In this document: one piece after another, positions 8,469-17,491 of the stretch
Position numbering within the stretch: the stretch's first letter is position 1
Layout: every line of letters begins with the position of its first letter
Assembly (NCBI RefSeq): GCF_017052585.1
Contig: NZ_JAFFHZ010000001.1
Span: 2,584,501-2,648,500, forward strand
From: Paenibacillus apiarius
GTDB lineage: Bacteria; Bacillota; Bacilli; Paenibacillales; Paenibacillaceae
Direction: 5' to 3'
DNA length: 64,000 nt
Program-made: the position numbers and the translations under genes
Notes under the pieces: model-generated
The model's database searches: none
What the model was told of the DNA's origin: nothing
Seen by the model: the letters and a program-made list of their open reading frames with translations, nothing else

Positions 8469-8918
8469 TGGGCTTACTTTATTCAGTATGTCCTTTATTT
8501 TATCTAAATCAAAATTATTTTCTATTTCATAATAATTAATTATATCATTTTTATCCCTGTAATTAATTATTGTTATTTGACTTTTATCGTCGCTCAGAGC
8601 CAACAGATACCTTCTTTCACCTTGTACTCTTACATCTATCCAAATTTCTTTATCAGTAGTATTTTTACCTCTCTTCAAATTCATTTCAGATAATATCTCC
8701 AAAATTCGGTTGATATCCTTTTTGTCTTTTGTGATTATTTCATTCTCGTTAGAGGAAAAATAAAATTCTAAAGATGAAACTTCTTTGTCTTCTATATTAT
8801 CCATAATTGATTTCTTAAAAGTAGTACTAGGCTCCATTAAGTTTTGAATATCCTGAAAATTTAAGATAATGACCGTACCAATTAGTATACAAGCACATAT
8901 AATTAAACGACGTATCAT
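8463..8918 (-). CDS. Membrane-anchored protein of unknown function
   Basis: 151 aa. One N-terminal membrane helix (residues about 4-21, IIC-ACILIGTVIIL), then a charged Lys/Asp/Glu-rich domain of about 125 residues that would face outside. No cysteine lipobox. GGAGG six bases before the ATG fixes the start. The sequence is very AT-rich, like the neighbouring bacteriocin block. Its stop overlaps the end of the group II intron remnant. I recognise no family; an immunity or stress role would be a guess. Confidence 0.7.
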   Translation of the reverse strand: MIRRLIICACILIGTVIILNFQDIQNLMEPSTTFKKSIMDNIEDKEVSSLEFYFSSNENEIITKDKKDINRILEILSEMNLKRGKNTTDKEIWIDVRVQGERRYLLALSDDKSQITIINYRDKNDIINYYEIENNFDLDKIKDILNKVSPE

Positions 8919-9235
8919 AAAAAACCTCCATAGCTTGTAACGAAATGATATTCCCCCTCTTCAAGGCCGGCTAGTATTTTTGCGGGAAGGTACCTTGAAT
9001 AGTTCGATACGGCAGTATAAAAATCCTTTGGAAAAGACCAGTTAACCAGGTAATAATTCCGTTCTTAGCCTTACTTGTTATTGTTTATGGTTTTAATCAG
9101 CCATGAGCTGAATATATCTGACTGTTCCACATAAAAGCCTCCTTTCTATATATATTTAAGGAGATTTTTATTTATAACTAACAATTAAATGTATGAATTC
9201 CTATGATGTAGAATTGTTTCATCATATATGCAACA

Positions 9236-9371
9236 GAAACATGACTTGTTTCAGAGAAAGAGGGACGTTTCTCATTTGTTTTTCACGGAATACATAAAAA
9301 TATAGCCTGAAATAAATTAACCCTTTTCATTTATGTTGATGTGTGGTTTAATGTTTATGAAACATGTTTCA
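9236..9371 (+). promoter_or_regulatory. Candidate LacI-family operators upstream of the sugar operon
   Basis: Two symmetrical sites share GAAAC...GTTTC arms: an imperfect one at 9236-9252 (GAAAC, 7 nt, GTTTC) and a perfect 14-bp palindrome TGAAACATGTTTCA at 9358-9371. Both lie within 180 bases of the LacI start, consistent with autoregulation or control of the operon. The centre is AT rather than the usual CG, so the assignment is tentative. Confidence 0.5.
9274..9336 (+). repeat. Copy 2 of the ~62-bp repeat, in the leader of the LacI gene
   Basis: Matches 7988-8050. It lies between two GAAAC/GTTTC operator-like sites and may contain the promoter region of the sugar operon. Confidence 0.75.
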
Positions 9372-9414
9372 GTAATTTCAGATTTTTGTTTCATGGTAAT
9401 ATAGGGGGTATTTC

Positions 9415-10449
9415 GTGGCCAATATGAAGGATGTCGCCAAATTGGCTGGTGTATCTCCAGCAACTGTATCAAGAGTATTGTCGAATAAAGGAAACACATC
9501 GCAAGAAACAAGGGCGAAAGTCCACATGGCGATACGGGAGACCAATTATGTGCCTCCTGGGAACGCCAAGACTCCGTCAACCAACAGCAGGACCATATGC
9601 TTAACCATCGCAAGGAATTCGATGGACATTTTCGGGAACCCGTTCTTTGACAGCGTGCTATATGGGTTATCGAGCGCAGTCGAACAGCATAACATGGATT
9701 TGCAGTTTGCAGTGTTTCACTGTGTAGAGCGGCAGATACAGAAATGCTTGCGATTGTACAAAGAAAAGAAGGTAGATGGATTCATATTGACCGGGGTGTT
9801 GTCGGCCGACAAGGAACAGCTGTTGAAAGCGCTTCATAAGGAGTATATTCCCTTCGTGCTGATCGGACGCACGTTCCATCACGACGTGTTCTCCGTCCAT
9901 AATGATAACATGCGGGACGGATACATGGCGGCCAGACATCTGATTGAAGCAGGGTACCGGAAGATCGTCGTATTTACGCAAGATACGAAGCTGGACGTGT
10001 TCGGAGCGCGAATTTCCGGTTATAGGCAAGCCGTGCAGCAATTCGGATTGGATGCCGGCCCGCAACGCATCGTCCAGGTTGGTTCGGAAGAAGACGACAT
10101 TATGGAAGCGCTGCAACGTCTGCTGGAGGAAGGGATTGCTTTCGACAGCGTCATGGCGACAGACAGCGTGGTGTCGCTCAGCGTGCTGAAGTTCTGCCAG
10201 CTTAAAGGGCTGCGCGTGCCGGAAGATGTGGGGATTATCGGATTCAACGACGCGCCATACTTGGTCAAAGTATCTCCTACGCTAAGCTGCGTGGAGATGA
10301 ACGGGGCCAGCTTGGGAGCGGAGGCATTTCATCTATTGAACGAGCTTATCGATCAGCCTCAAGCGATGAGTCTCAAAAAAAATGTAACGCTGCCATCAGA
10401 GCTCGTGATTCGCCAATCGACCGGCAGGATCGAATCCAAGGATAAATAA
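9415..10449 (+). CDS. LacI-family transcriptional regulator
   Basis: 344 aa, GTG start behind AGGGGG. The N-terminal HTH is canonical (MKDVAKLAGVSPATVSRVLSNKGN), followed by a periplasmic-binding-protein-like effector domain ending TLPSELVIRQST. It heads a co-directional run of two phosphatases, a maltodextrin-type binding protein, two permeases and an MgtC gene, so it likely regulates that operon. It is a clear paralog of the LacI gene at 16242-17285, sharing for example RTIC-TIAR, IFGNP and KVDGFIL-GVLSADK. The effector is presumably an oligosaccharide or its phosphate (inference). Confidence 0.9.
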   Translation: MANMKDVAKLAGVSPATVSRVLSNKGNTSQETRAKVHMAIRETNYVPPGNAKTPSTNSRTICLTIARNSMDIFGNPFFDSVLYGLSSAVEQHNMDLQFAVFHCVERQIQKCLRLYKEKKVDGFILTGVLSADKEQLLKALHKEYIPFVLIGRTFHHDVFSVHNDNMRDGYMAARHLIEAGYRKIVVFTQDTKLDVFGARISGYRQAVQQFGLDAGPQRIVQVGSEEDDIMEALQRLLEEGIAFDSVMATDSVVSLSVLKFCQLKGLRVPEDVGIIGFNDAPYLVKVSPTLSCVEMNGASLGAEAFHLLNELIDQPQAMSLKKNVTLPSELVIRQSTGRIESKDK

Positions 10450-10543
10450 GACAAAGACACAACAGGCATAAGAACATAGACGCTGCGCGGCAGTACCTGC
10501 AGGAGTCACAATTCAAGCAACGGAAGTGAACAAGGGAGCGATT

Positions 10544-11197
10544 ATGGAACTGTATCTTGTGCGGCACGGGCAGTCGGTCGGCAATACGATGCCGGACCGG
10601 GATATGCCTGATTCGCCGCTAACCGAGCGCGGACTCGCGCAAGCCGGGCGCGTGGGGATGTATTTGCGAGACAGAGGGATTGCCGGCATATTTGCCAGTC
10701 CATTAATTCGGGCGCTGCAGTCGGCGCAGCCTCTGGCTCAACTGCTTCAATTACCGGTTCAAGTACGGAAGGAATTATACGAAGTGAGGGAGGGCGGCCA
10801 GTACATAGGGCCTTCGCTGCAATCGTTATCGGAATGCGTCCCGGAGGCGGCGTTCCAAAATACGATGGAGAAAGACGGATGGGTGTATCCGGGAGGAGAC
10901 AATCACGAGATCGTCGTGCAGCGTGCGCGCGAAATGCTGCGGCAGCTAAACATGTGCGGCGAGGAGCGGATCGCGGTGTTCTGCCATGGGAATTTTAACG
11001 AGTATTTGATACGTGAGGCGTTAGGTATCGCTTCTTCGGCGCATATTCGGTTTCCCCAAGCGAATACGGGCGTTACCCATATCATCTTCCGCGAACATGC
11101 AACAGAGCTAATCAAGCTGAATGATACGACTCACCTTGAAGCCGGTCAACTATCCGATCAACAGAGCAGCGTGAATACAAAGAGAGCTGCCCGCTAA
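10544..11197 (+). CDS. Histidine phosphatase superfamily protein (first of two)
   Basis: 217 aa from the ATG five bases after AAGGGAG; the upstream GTG at 10526 is less likely. It has the phosphohistidine motif LVRHGQSVGN at the start, SPLIRALQSA, the acid-base residue region YEVREGG, and the second catalytic histidine in VFCHGNFNEYLI. Substrate specificity cannot be read; the family covers phosphoglycerate mutases, sugar phosphatases and phosphoserine phosphatases. Between a LacI regulator and a sugar ABC transporter, a sugar-phosphate phosphatase is the natural guess. A second member follows 38 bases downstream. Confidence 0.85.
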   Translation: MELYLVRHGQSVGNTMPDRDMPDSPLTERGLAQAGRVGMYLRDRGIAGIFASPLIRALQSAQPLAQLLQLPVQVRKELYEVREGGQYIGPSLQSLSECVPEAAFQNTMEKDGWVYPGGDNHEIVVQRAREMLRQLNMCGEERIAVFCHGNFNEYLIREALGIASSAHIRFPQANTGVTHIIFREHATELIKLNDTTHLEAGQLSDQQSSVNTKRAAR

Positions 11198-11235
11198 GCG
11201 GATGATGATTTCAATGAAGAGGAGAACATTTTATT

Positions 11236-11859
11236 ATGCACTTATATGTAATTCGACATGCGCAATCGACGATGAATATCGGACAGGGAGGCGGACCGAA
11301 CTGCAACTTATCGGAAATAGGACGCTGGCAGGCGGATCAACTTCCGCCCTTGTTCGGGAATATTCCGTTACAGGCCATCTTCTGCAGCCCGCTGCGCAGA
11401 GTGATTCAGACGGCAACGCCGCTTGCGGAGGCCAAAGGCTTGGATATCGTGCTCATTCCCGAAATGTCTGAAATCTTCAATGAGGAATGGAAAGATTACC
11501 GCGATTATGAGTGGGAAAGCTGCGGGCAGGTGCTGGCTGAATTCCCGCATGCGCAATTTGCGGATTACCAAGATGTAAACCAAAAGTGGTGGCCGGCTTG
11601 GCCGGAAAATCACGCAATCGTTCGAAAGCGCGTACAAAAGTTTGTCGACGCGAAGCTCAAGGCTTATTACGGGACGGATGCGCACATTGCCGTATTCGGG
11701 CATGGCCAGACAACCGCCGATATGAAACAAATCGCCAATCCAGGCGACACGTACCCTGTCTACAATGCAGGTGTTGTGCACTTTATTCTTGATTCCGAAG
11801 GCCAATGCGAATCGGTAACGTTGCATAAAGACCACCTCGGTCAGCACGTCTACGAATAA
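11236..11859 (+). CDS. Histidine phosphatase superfamily protein (second of two)
   Basis: 207 aa behind GAGGAGA. The catalytic motif is YVIRHAQSTMN, with SPLRRVIQTATPLAE and the second histidine in VFGHGQTTADM. It differs enough from its upstream neighbour to suggest a different substrate. In this position of the loop (SEIFNEEWKDYRDYEWESCG) it is longer and acidic/aromatic. It sits 33 bases before the lipoprotein binding-protein gene, so it belongs to the same operon. Tandem histidine phosphatases inside a maltodextrin-type ABC operon are not a layout I recognise. Confidence 0.83.
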   Translation: MHLYVIRHAQSTMNIGQGGGPNCNLSEIGRWQADQLPPLFGNIPLQAIFCSPLRRVIQTATPLAEAKGLDIVLIPEMSEIFNEEWKDYRDYEWESCGQVLAEFPHAQFADYQDVNQKWWPAWPENHAIVRKRVQKFVDAKLKAYYGTDAHIAVFGHGQTTADMKQIANPGDTYPVYNAGVVHFILDSEGQCESVTLHKDHLGQHVYE

Positions 11860-11892
11860 TAACGACGTTCATTTCAAGGGGGACAACTCATC

Positions 11893-13188
11893 ATGGCTAA
11901 GAAAATGGTATTGCTGCTGCTCTCATTGACGGTCATCTTGTCGCTTACGGCTTGCGGCCCGAAGCGTGACGCTGAACAAGCGAAGCCAAATGCGGACGCG
12001 AAGCAGCAACAACAGGAAGGCGACATGCCGCCAAAACCGGACAAGCTGAAAGTGTGGGGGGCGGAAAATGAGCCGGAATTAAAATCGTTGCGGGCCATTA
12101 CGGCGAAGTTCACGGAGAAGACCGGCATTGCGGTCGAGGTTGTTCCATTCAACCCGCGCCAACAAGCGAAAGCCTTTTCACTCGATGGCCCTTCTGGCCG
12201 TGGTCCCGATCTATGGAGCGCCACGCATAACTCGATGGGCCGCAATGTTCTGCAAGGCCTGGCTGAACCATTCCAAATCAGCGCGGAGCAAATTAGCCAG
12301 TACTCGCCAGAAGCCATTCAAGCCGTTACGGTCGATGGCCAAATCTACAATCTGCCGATGGTTGTCGAAACGACAGCGTTGTTCTACAACAAGGAGCTGA
12401 TGCCGAAAGCTCCGGAGACATGGGCCGAGCTTGAAAAATTCGCGCTGGAGTTTACGGATGCATCGCAAGATAAATACGGCTTCCTATTTGATGCAACGAA
12501 CTTTTATTACTCTAACATGTTCCTGCAAGGCAATGGCGGTTACATTTTCGGATACAACAAGGATAAGGGCTATGATGTCGATGATATCGGATTGAATAAT
12601 GAAGGCTCCGTAACAGGTGCAGAGCTTGTGAAGTCATGGTTTGAAAAAGGACTGATCCCGGCGTCGATCAATGGGGACGTGCTCGATGGCCTGTTCAAGG
12701 AAGGGAAAGCCGCCGCCGTCATCTCGGTTCCATCGTCGATCAAGAACTACGAGGATGCGCTGGGAGACAAGCTGGGCGCCGTTCCGCTGCCGAAGCTGGA
12801 TAACGGGCAACGTCCTCCTTCCTTCCTCGGAGTGAAGGGTCTGGTGCTGTCTCCGTTCTCCGACCATAAAGAATGGGCTACCGAGCTGGCATTGTTCATT
12901 ACGAACGATGAGAACGGGGCGAGCCATTTCCAAGCTGCCGGTGAAATCCCGGCGCGCCCCGGCATTCTGGAGAGCGATCTTGTCAGGAAGCATCCGTATT
13001 TCTCGGCGGTTGCGGAGCAAGCGAAATTCGCTACGCCGACACCGAACAATCCGGAAATCTCTCAAACGTGGGAGCCTATGAAAAATGCGCTTGTCTTCTT
13101 GGCAAAGGGACAGAACACCAAGGAAGTATTGGATGAAGCTGTCGTGCAAATTAAAGAACAAATCGCCATCAATAACGCAAGCAAATAG
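11893..13188 (+). CDS. Maltodextrin-type ABC transporter substrate-binding lipoprotein
   Basis: 431 aa. Signal peptide with lipobox LTAC at about residues 18-21, followed by a Gln/Lys/Pro-rich linker. The mature part is a cluster-B (family 1) binding protein resembling MalE, MdxE and GanS: KLKVWGAENEPELKSLRAITAKFTEKTGI, DLWSATHNSMG, PMVVETTALFYNKELMPKAPETWAELEKF, SHFQAAGEIPARPGILES. It captures a malto- or related oligosaccharide for the two permeases that follow. No ATPase gene is present, so a shared MsmX-type ATPase encoded elsewhere is expected (family knowledge). Confidence 0.9.
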   Translation: MAKKMVLLLLSLTVILSLTACGPKRDAEQAKPNADAKQQQQEGDMPPKPDKLKVWGAENEPELKSLRAITAKFTEKTGIAVEVVPFNPRQQAKAFSLDGPSGRGPDLWSATHNSMGRNVLQGLAEPFQISAEQISQYSPEAIQAVTVDGQIYNLPMVVETTALFYNKELMPKAPETWAELEKFALEFTDASQDKYGFLFDATNFYYSNMFLQGNGGYIFGYNKDKGYDVDDIGLNNEGSVTGAELVKSWFEKGLIPASINGDVLDGLFKEGKAAAVISVPSSIKNYEDALGDKLGAVPLPKLDNGQRPPSFLGVKGLVLSPFSDHKEWATELALFITNDENGASHFQAAGEIPARPGILESDLVRKHPYFSAVAEQAKFATPTPNNPEISQTWEPMKNALVFLAKGQNTKEVLDEAVVQIKEQIAINNASK

Positions 13189-13278
13189 GACGGAAGCAGT
13201 CGGATGGGGATACTTCTGCCGTATCCCCATCCGCATCATGGATGCTTCAAGGGATACACATTAGGAGGCTTGATTAGA

Positions 13279-14580
13279 TTGGGAGAACTACATGCGCGAA
13301 CCGACAAGCCGCAAATAAGCGCACATCATCCAAATTTGGCGATGCTGCTGTCCATCATTCCGGGATTGGGGCAAATCTATAACCGAAGATATATCAAAGG
13401 AACTCTCTTTTTCGTTTTGTTTTTATCATTTTTGGGAGCTTTTTCCGACTTTTTGAATATTGGTTACTGGGGGTTATATACGCTGGGGACGATTCAAGGG
13501 GTTGATGATTCCCGGTCGCTTCTCATTCAAGGCATTATCTCGGTTATATTGACGGTGTTTCTCATCGGGTTCTATTGGATCAACCTGACCGATGCGCGGA
13601 AGGAAGCCTGCAAGATTCGCGAAGGCTGGAAGATTACCTCCATGCATGAAGGCTTCAAGCAGGCATGGGATAAAGGGGTTCCGTATGTGCTTGTCGGGCC
13701 GGGGATCTTCATGATTATTTTCGTGCTTATTTTGCCGCTACTGTTCATGGTTTCATTGGCATTTACGAATTACAACATATATAACTCGCCGCCCCGCTTT
13801 CTGCTGGATTGGGTGGGGCTCGACAACTTCAAAAATATTTTTGCCGTGCCGATATGGCGCAATACGTTCTTCTCTGTCCTCTCGTGGACGATCGTGTGGA
13901 CGTTTGTGGCGACGACGCTGCAAATTTCGCTGGCGCTGTTTTTGGCGGTCGTCGTTAACGACAAGCGCGTCAAATTCAAAAAGTTTATTCGGACGATGCT
14001 CATTTTGCCGTGGGCGGTGCCCGCATTCGTCTCCATTCTCGTATTCGCCGCGATGTTCAACGACCAATTCGGAGCCATTAACCGGCAAATACTGGCGCCG
14101 TTCGGCTTGGCGATTCCATGGATGTCTGATCCGCTATGGACGAAAGTCGCGATTATTATCGTGCAGGTATGGCTTGGCTTCAGCTTCGTGTTCGCTTTGT
14201 TTACAGGCGTGCTGCAAAGTATTTCAAGTGACTGGTATGAGGCAGCCGAAGTCGATGGCGCAACCAAATGGCAAAGATTCCGCTTCATTACGCTGCCGCA
14301 CGTCCTGTTCGCGACCGCGCCGCTGCTCATTATGCAGTATACGGGCAATTTCAATAACTTCAACTTGATTTACTTGTTCAACCAAGGCGGGCCTCCGGTT
14401 CGCGGGCAGACGGCAGGTTCGACGGATATCGTTATCTCGTGGGTATACAAGCTTACCTTTGAAACATTGAATTATAACATGGCTGCGGTCATTTCCATCA
14501 TCCTTGGTCTGATTGTGGCAACAGTCGCCTTTTTCCAATTCAGGAGGACTCGTTCGTTCAAGGAGGAGGGTAACGTCTAA
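13279..14580 (+). CDS. Maltodextrin-type ABC permease, MalF/MdxF-like
   Basis: 433 aa from a TTG ten bases after AGGAGG; an upstream in-frame ATG at 13204 lacks a ribosome site. The extended N-terminus has membrane segments around residues 25-100 (IIPGLGQIYNRRYIKGTLFF), a feature of MalF/MdxF. The transport domain carries the EAA loop EAAEVDGATKWQRFRFITLP that contacts the ATPase. The length matches B. subtilis MdxF (about 435 aa). Its stop overlaps the start of the MalG-like gene by one base. The sugar is probably a linear glucan, but specificity is inferred from family only. Confidence 0.9.
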   Translation: MGELHARTDKPQISAHHPNLAMLLSIIPGLGQIYNRRYIKGTLFFVLFLSFLGAFSDFLNIGYWGLYTLGTIQGVDDSRSLLIQGIISVILTVFLIGFYWINLTDARKEACKIREGWKITSMHEGFKQAWDKGVPYVLVGPGIFMIIFVLILPLLFMVSLAFTNYNIYNSPPRFLLDWVGLDNFKNIFAVPIWRNTFFSVLSWTIVWTFVATTLQISLALFLAVVVNDKRVKFKKFIRTMLILPWAVPAFVSILVFAAMFNDQFGAINRQILAPFGLAIPWMSDPLWTKVAIIIVQVWLGFSFVFALFTGVLQSISSDWYEAAEVDGATKWQRFRFITLPHVLFATAPLLIMQYTGNFNNFNLIYLFNQGGPPVRGQTAGSTDIVISWVYKLTFETLNYNMAAVISIILGLIVATVAFFQFRRTRSFKEEGNV

Positions 14581-15422
14581 TGGGTGCGAAATGGAAATCA
14601 AGACTGGAGCTTACCGGGATTTATGCGTTCATTCTGTTCATGTTTATCGTCATTATGTATCCGCTTTTATGGGCTTTGGGTGTCTCTCTGAATCCGGGCA
14701 CAAGCTTGTACAGCGCCAAGATCATTCCTGAAAATTGGTCGTTGGAGCATTATTCGTGGCTGTTCACGGACCCGAATAGTCAATACATGCTGTGGTACAA
14801 AAATACCCTCATCGTAGCCAGCTGGAAAACCGTATTGTCGCTCATCGTGACGACGTTTTTAGCGTATGCGTTCTCGCGGTACAACTTCAAAGGGCGCAAG
14901 CATGGCTTATACGCGATTTTGCTGATCAAAATGTTCCCGGTGCTTATGGGGATGGTTGCCTTATATATTTTGCTGAACATTTTGGGGCTGCTGGACACGC
15001 TCGCGGGCTTAATCTTGATTTACGTCGGGTCGTCGATACCGATGCATGCGTTTTTGATCAAAGGTTATTTCGACACGATTCCGCGTGACTTGGATGAATC
15101 TGCGAAAATTGACGGCGCGGGCCATTTTCGAATTTTCTTTCAAATTATTTTGCCGCTGGCAAAACCGATCTTGGCTGTCGTGGCCTTGTTTAATTTCATG
15201 ACGCCGTTTATGGATTTCTTGCTGCCGCGCATCGTGATCCGCAGCTCGGAAAACTATACGCTTGCCGTTGGTTTGTTTAACCTGGTCAATCAAGAATTCA
15301 GCAACAACTTCACTCGTTTTGCCGCGGGATCGATGCTGATTGCGATTCCGATCGCTGCCGTATTCCTGTTCCTGCAGCGATTCCTCATTTCCGGCTTGAC
15401 GGCGGGCGCGACGAAAACGTAA
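14580..15422 (+). CDS. Maltodextrin-type ABC permease, MalG/MdxG-like
   Basis: 280 aa, six predicted membrane segments. The EAA motif is DESAKIDGAGHFRIFFQIILPLAKP, and the C-terminus FLISGLTAGATKT is typical of MalG proteins. It starts on the last base of the upstream permease stop codon (TAATG), so translation is coupled. It forms the channel with the MalF-like subunit. All family landmarks are present. Confidence 0.92.
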   Translation: MGAKWKSRLELTGIYAFILFMFIVIMYPLLWALGVSLNPGTSLYSAKIIPENWSLEHYSWLFTDPNSQYMLWYKNTLIVASWKTVLSLIVTTFLAYAFSRYNFKGRKHGLYAILLIKMFPVLMGMVALYILLNILGLLDTLAGLILIYVGSSIPMHAFLIKGYFDTIPRDLDESAKIDGAGHFRIFFQIILPLAKPILAVVALFNFMTPFMDFLLPRIVIRSSENYTLAVGLFNLVNQEFSNNFTRFAAGSMLIAIPIAAVFLFLQRFLISGLTAGATKT

Positions 15423-15462
15423 TTGAACTTGGCATTGGGAGCGGCGAGGGAGGGGGAGATGA

Positions 15463-16179
15463 ATGACAAGCCCTTGGATTGTGGATCCAGCGAGCATAGG
15501 CTTGCGGCTGATTCTCTCGCTTGTGCTCGGAGGCATTATCGGATTCGAACGAGAGATGAACCAGCATGCCGCCGGATTCCGCACCAATATATTGGTATGC
15601 ATCGGTTCTACGCTCATTATGCTGCTGTCTGTCTATGGCTTCAACGCCTTCGTCGATGAACCGAATGTCCGGATCGATCCGGCCCGTCTTGCTGCACAGG
15701 TCATTAGCGGCATCGGGTTTCTCGGCGCAGGAACGATCATTCGTACGGGAACCTCGGTAAAGGGGTTGACGACAGCGGCTACGCTATGGGTGATGGCTGC
15801 GATCGGCTTGGCGGTAGGCGCCGGTTTTTATTTTCCGGCAATCCTGACGTGCGGGCTCGTATTCGCCTCTTTGCAAGTGTTGAACAAGGTGGAGCTTCGG
15901 TATGTAGCGGTGAATAAAGCGCATTCGATTCACCTGATTACCACTGGCGCAGCCGGGGCGCTAGGCACGATATCGGAGCAATTGCTCAGCGCGCGGATAG
16001 AGATTAAGAAATTGAATGTGGAAGATGGCATAATAGACGCCGCTGCAGCCTGGGGAGAGAAAGAAACGCTGCCGTTGCACATTGCGATGACGGTCGTGAT
16101 TCCGAAGAAAATGCCGCTTGGCGAGTTTGCCGAGCTGCTGAAAGCAATACCGGGTGTGAAGGCAGTCAAGGTTGATTGA
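15463..16179 (+). CDS. MgtC/SapB family membrane protein
   Basis: 238 aa behind GGAGGGGGAG. The N-terminal half is the conserved MgtC domain: LRLILSLVLGGIIGFERE, HAAGFRTNILVCIGSTLIML, VISGIGFLGAGTIIRTGTSVKGLTTAATLWV. The C-terminal ~90 residues form a soluble ACT-like domain. MgtC proteins are linked to low-magnesium survival and to inhibition of F-type ATPase (known from Salmonella). It is co-directional with the sugar transporter, 40 bases downstream, so probably co-transcribed. A second MgtC gene lies at 43626. Confidence 0.88.
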   Translation: MTSPWIVDPASIGLRLILSLVLGGIIGFEREMNQHAAGFRTNILVCIGSTLIMLLSVYGFNAFVDEPNVRIDPARLAAQVISGIGFLGAGTIIRTGTSVKGLTTAATLWVMAAIGLAVGAGFYFPAILTCGLVFASLQVLNKVELRYVAVNKAHSIHLITTGAAGALGTISEQLLSARIEIKKLNVEDGIIDAAAAWGEKETLPLHIAMTVVIPKKMPLGEFAELLKAIPGVKAVKVD

Positions 16180-16200
16180 ATTGCCGCGGCAATAGATGAT

Positions 16201-16229
16201 GACGCCGGAGTATCATATCCCGGCGTCTT
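16201..16229 (+). terminator. Terminator of the sugar/mgtC operon
   Basis: GACGCCGG at 16201-16208 pairs with CCGGCGTC, followed by TTTCT. It lies between two convergent genes. Confidence 0.7.
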
Positions 16230-16241
16230 TCTCATCAAATA

Positions 16242-17285
16242 TTAGGTTTTCGACAGACTGTTTCTTCGCTGTGTGGATTGCCGCACGATTAGCTCTGAAG
16301 GCAGAGTGACCGTTTTGTTCTTGTTGATGCGCTCGGGGTCGTCCAGCAGCTCGATCAGCAGTTCAAGCGCTTCTAAACCGAGGTGCTCCCCTCTAATCGT
16401 GGTACAGCTAATCGATGGCGATATTTTATTGAGGAATGCCGCGTCATTGAAGCCGATAATGCCGACATCTTCCGGCACGCGCAGGTTGCGTTCGCGGCAG
16501 TATTTCAGCACGCCGAGCGCCATGACGCTGTCGGCTGCGATGATCGCATCGAATCCTTTTCCGCCGGAGGTATACCGATCCAGAGCCTCCATCATGTGCG
16601 CTTCTTCCGATCCGAACAAGATAACGCTGTCGTCACCCGATTCCAAGCCATTGTTGTGCAGCGCCTGCTTATATCCCGCGATCCGATCGCGCACGACATC
16701 CAAATCCAAGCTTTCGGTCAAAAAAAGAATGTGCCGATATCCTTCGTCAATTAAGTGCTGCGCGGTAACGTATCCGTCACGAAAATTATCGCTATGGATG
16801 CAAAAGATGTTATGCTGCAGACTGCGTCCGATCATGACAAAAGGGACGGAATGCTGTTGCAGGCTTTGAATCAGCGTGCTTTTATCCGCCGACAGCACTC
16901 CTGACAAAATAAAGCCGTCCACTCTTTTATCTTTAAACAATTTCAAACATTTTTCGACTTGTTGTTCAACAGAGCGAAACGTTGAAATTTGCAAATCGTA
17001 TCCGTATGTTTGGGTAGCGTTAGATAAACCTAGAAGCACATTGGCATAGTATGGATTGCCGAAAATTTCACCCGGATCGCGCGCAATCGTGTAGCATATG
17101 GTTCGAGGTCCGGCTGCGGGGAACCTTTGCTGTATATGTTGAGTGGGCACGTATCCCAGCTCTTGTATCGCCTTTGCCACTTTTTCGTTCACTTCGGAGG
17201 ATGTGTTCCCCTTGCCTGTAAGCACCCGCGATACGGTCGCTGGCGAAACACCCGCTACACGCGCTATATCTCTCACCGTTGGCAA
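16242..17285 (-). CDS. LacI-family transcriptional regulator (paralog of the 9415 gene)
   Basis: 347 aa, TTG start five bases after AGGAGGTG. The HTH is VRDIARVAGVSPATVSRVLTGKGN and the C-terminus is TLPSELIVRQSTQRR. It shares long stretches with the LacI protein at 9415 (RTIC-TIAR, EIFGNP, VDGFILSGVLSADK, FRDGY, EDVGIIGFNDA), so the two arose by duplication. It is convergent with the sugar operon and closes the locus. Whether both bind the same operator is unknown; the perfect palindrome found before the first gene is not seen before this one. Confidence 0.9.
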   Translation of the reverse strand: MPTVRDIARVAGVSPATVSRVLTGKGNTSSEVNEKVAKAIQELGYVPTQHIQQRFPAAGPRTICYTIARDPGEIFGNPYYANVLLGLSNATQTYGYDLQISTFRSVEQQVEKCLKLFKDKRVDGFILSGVLSADKSTLIQSLQQHSVPFVMIGRSLQHNIFCIHSDNFRDGYVTAQHLIDEGYRHILFLTESLDLDVVRDRIAGYKQALHNNGLESGDDSVILFGSEEAHMMEALDRYTSGGKGFDAIIAADSVMALGVLKYCRERNLRVPEDVGIIGFNDAAFLNKISPSISCTTIRGEHLGLEALELLIELLDDPERINKNKTVTLPSELIVRQSTQRRNSLSKT

Positions 17286-17404
17286 GTTCCCACCTCCTAT
17301 TCTGCAAGGAAATTATCATTGAAGCATCTCTATTATTTAAGCACATATTGTAATACGGTGAAAGCGGATAGAAGGTCCATTGATATTTCAGCATACAGCA
17401 AACA

Positions 17405-17446
17405 AAAAGCTGCCGTCTGCGACGATACGCAACACGAGCAGCTTAT
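17405..17446 (-). terminator. Terminator of clpP
   Basis: On the minus strand AAGCTGC ... GCAGCTTTTTG with an inner TGCG/CGCA pairing, about 45 bases past the clpP stop. Confidence 0.75.
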
Positions 17447-17491
17447 TTATGTTCATTTTGCTGTGATGAAGGATGAAGCCGATGCGGCCAA

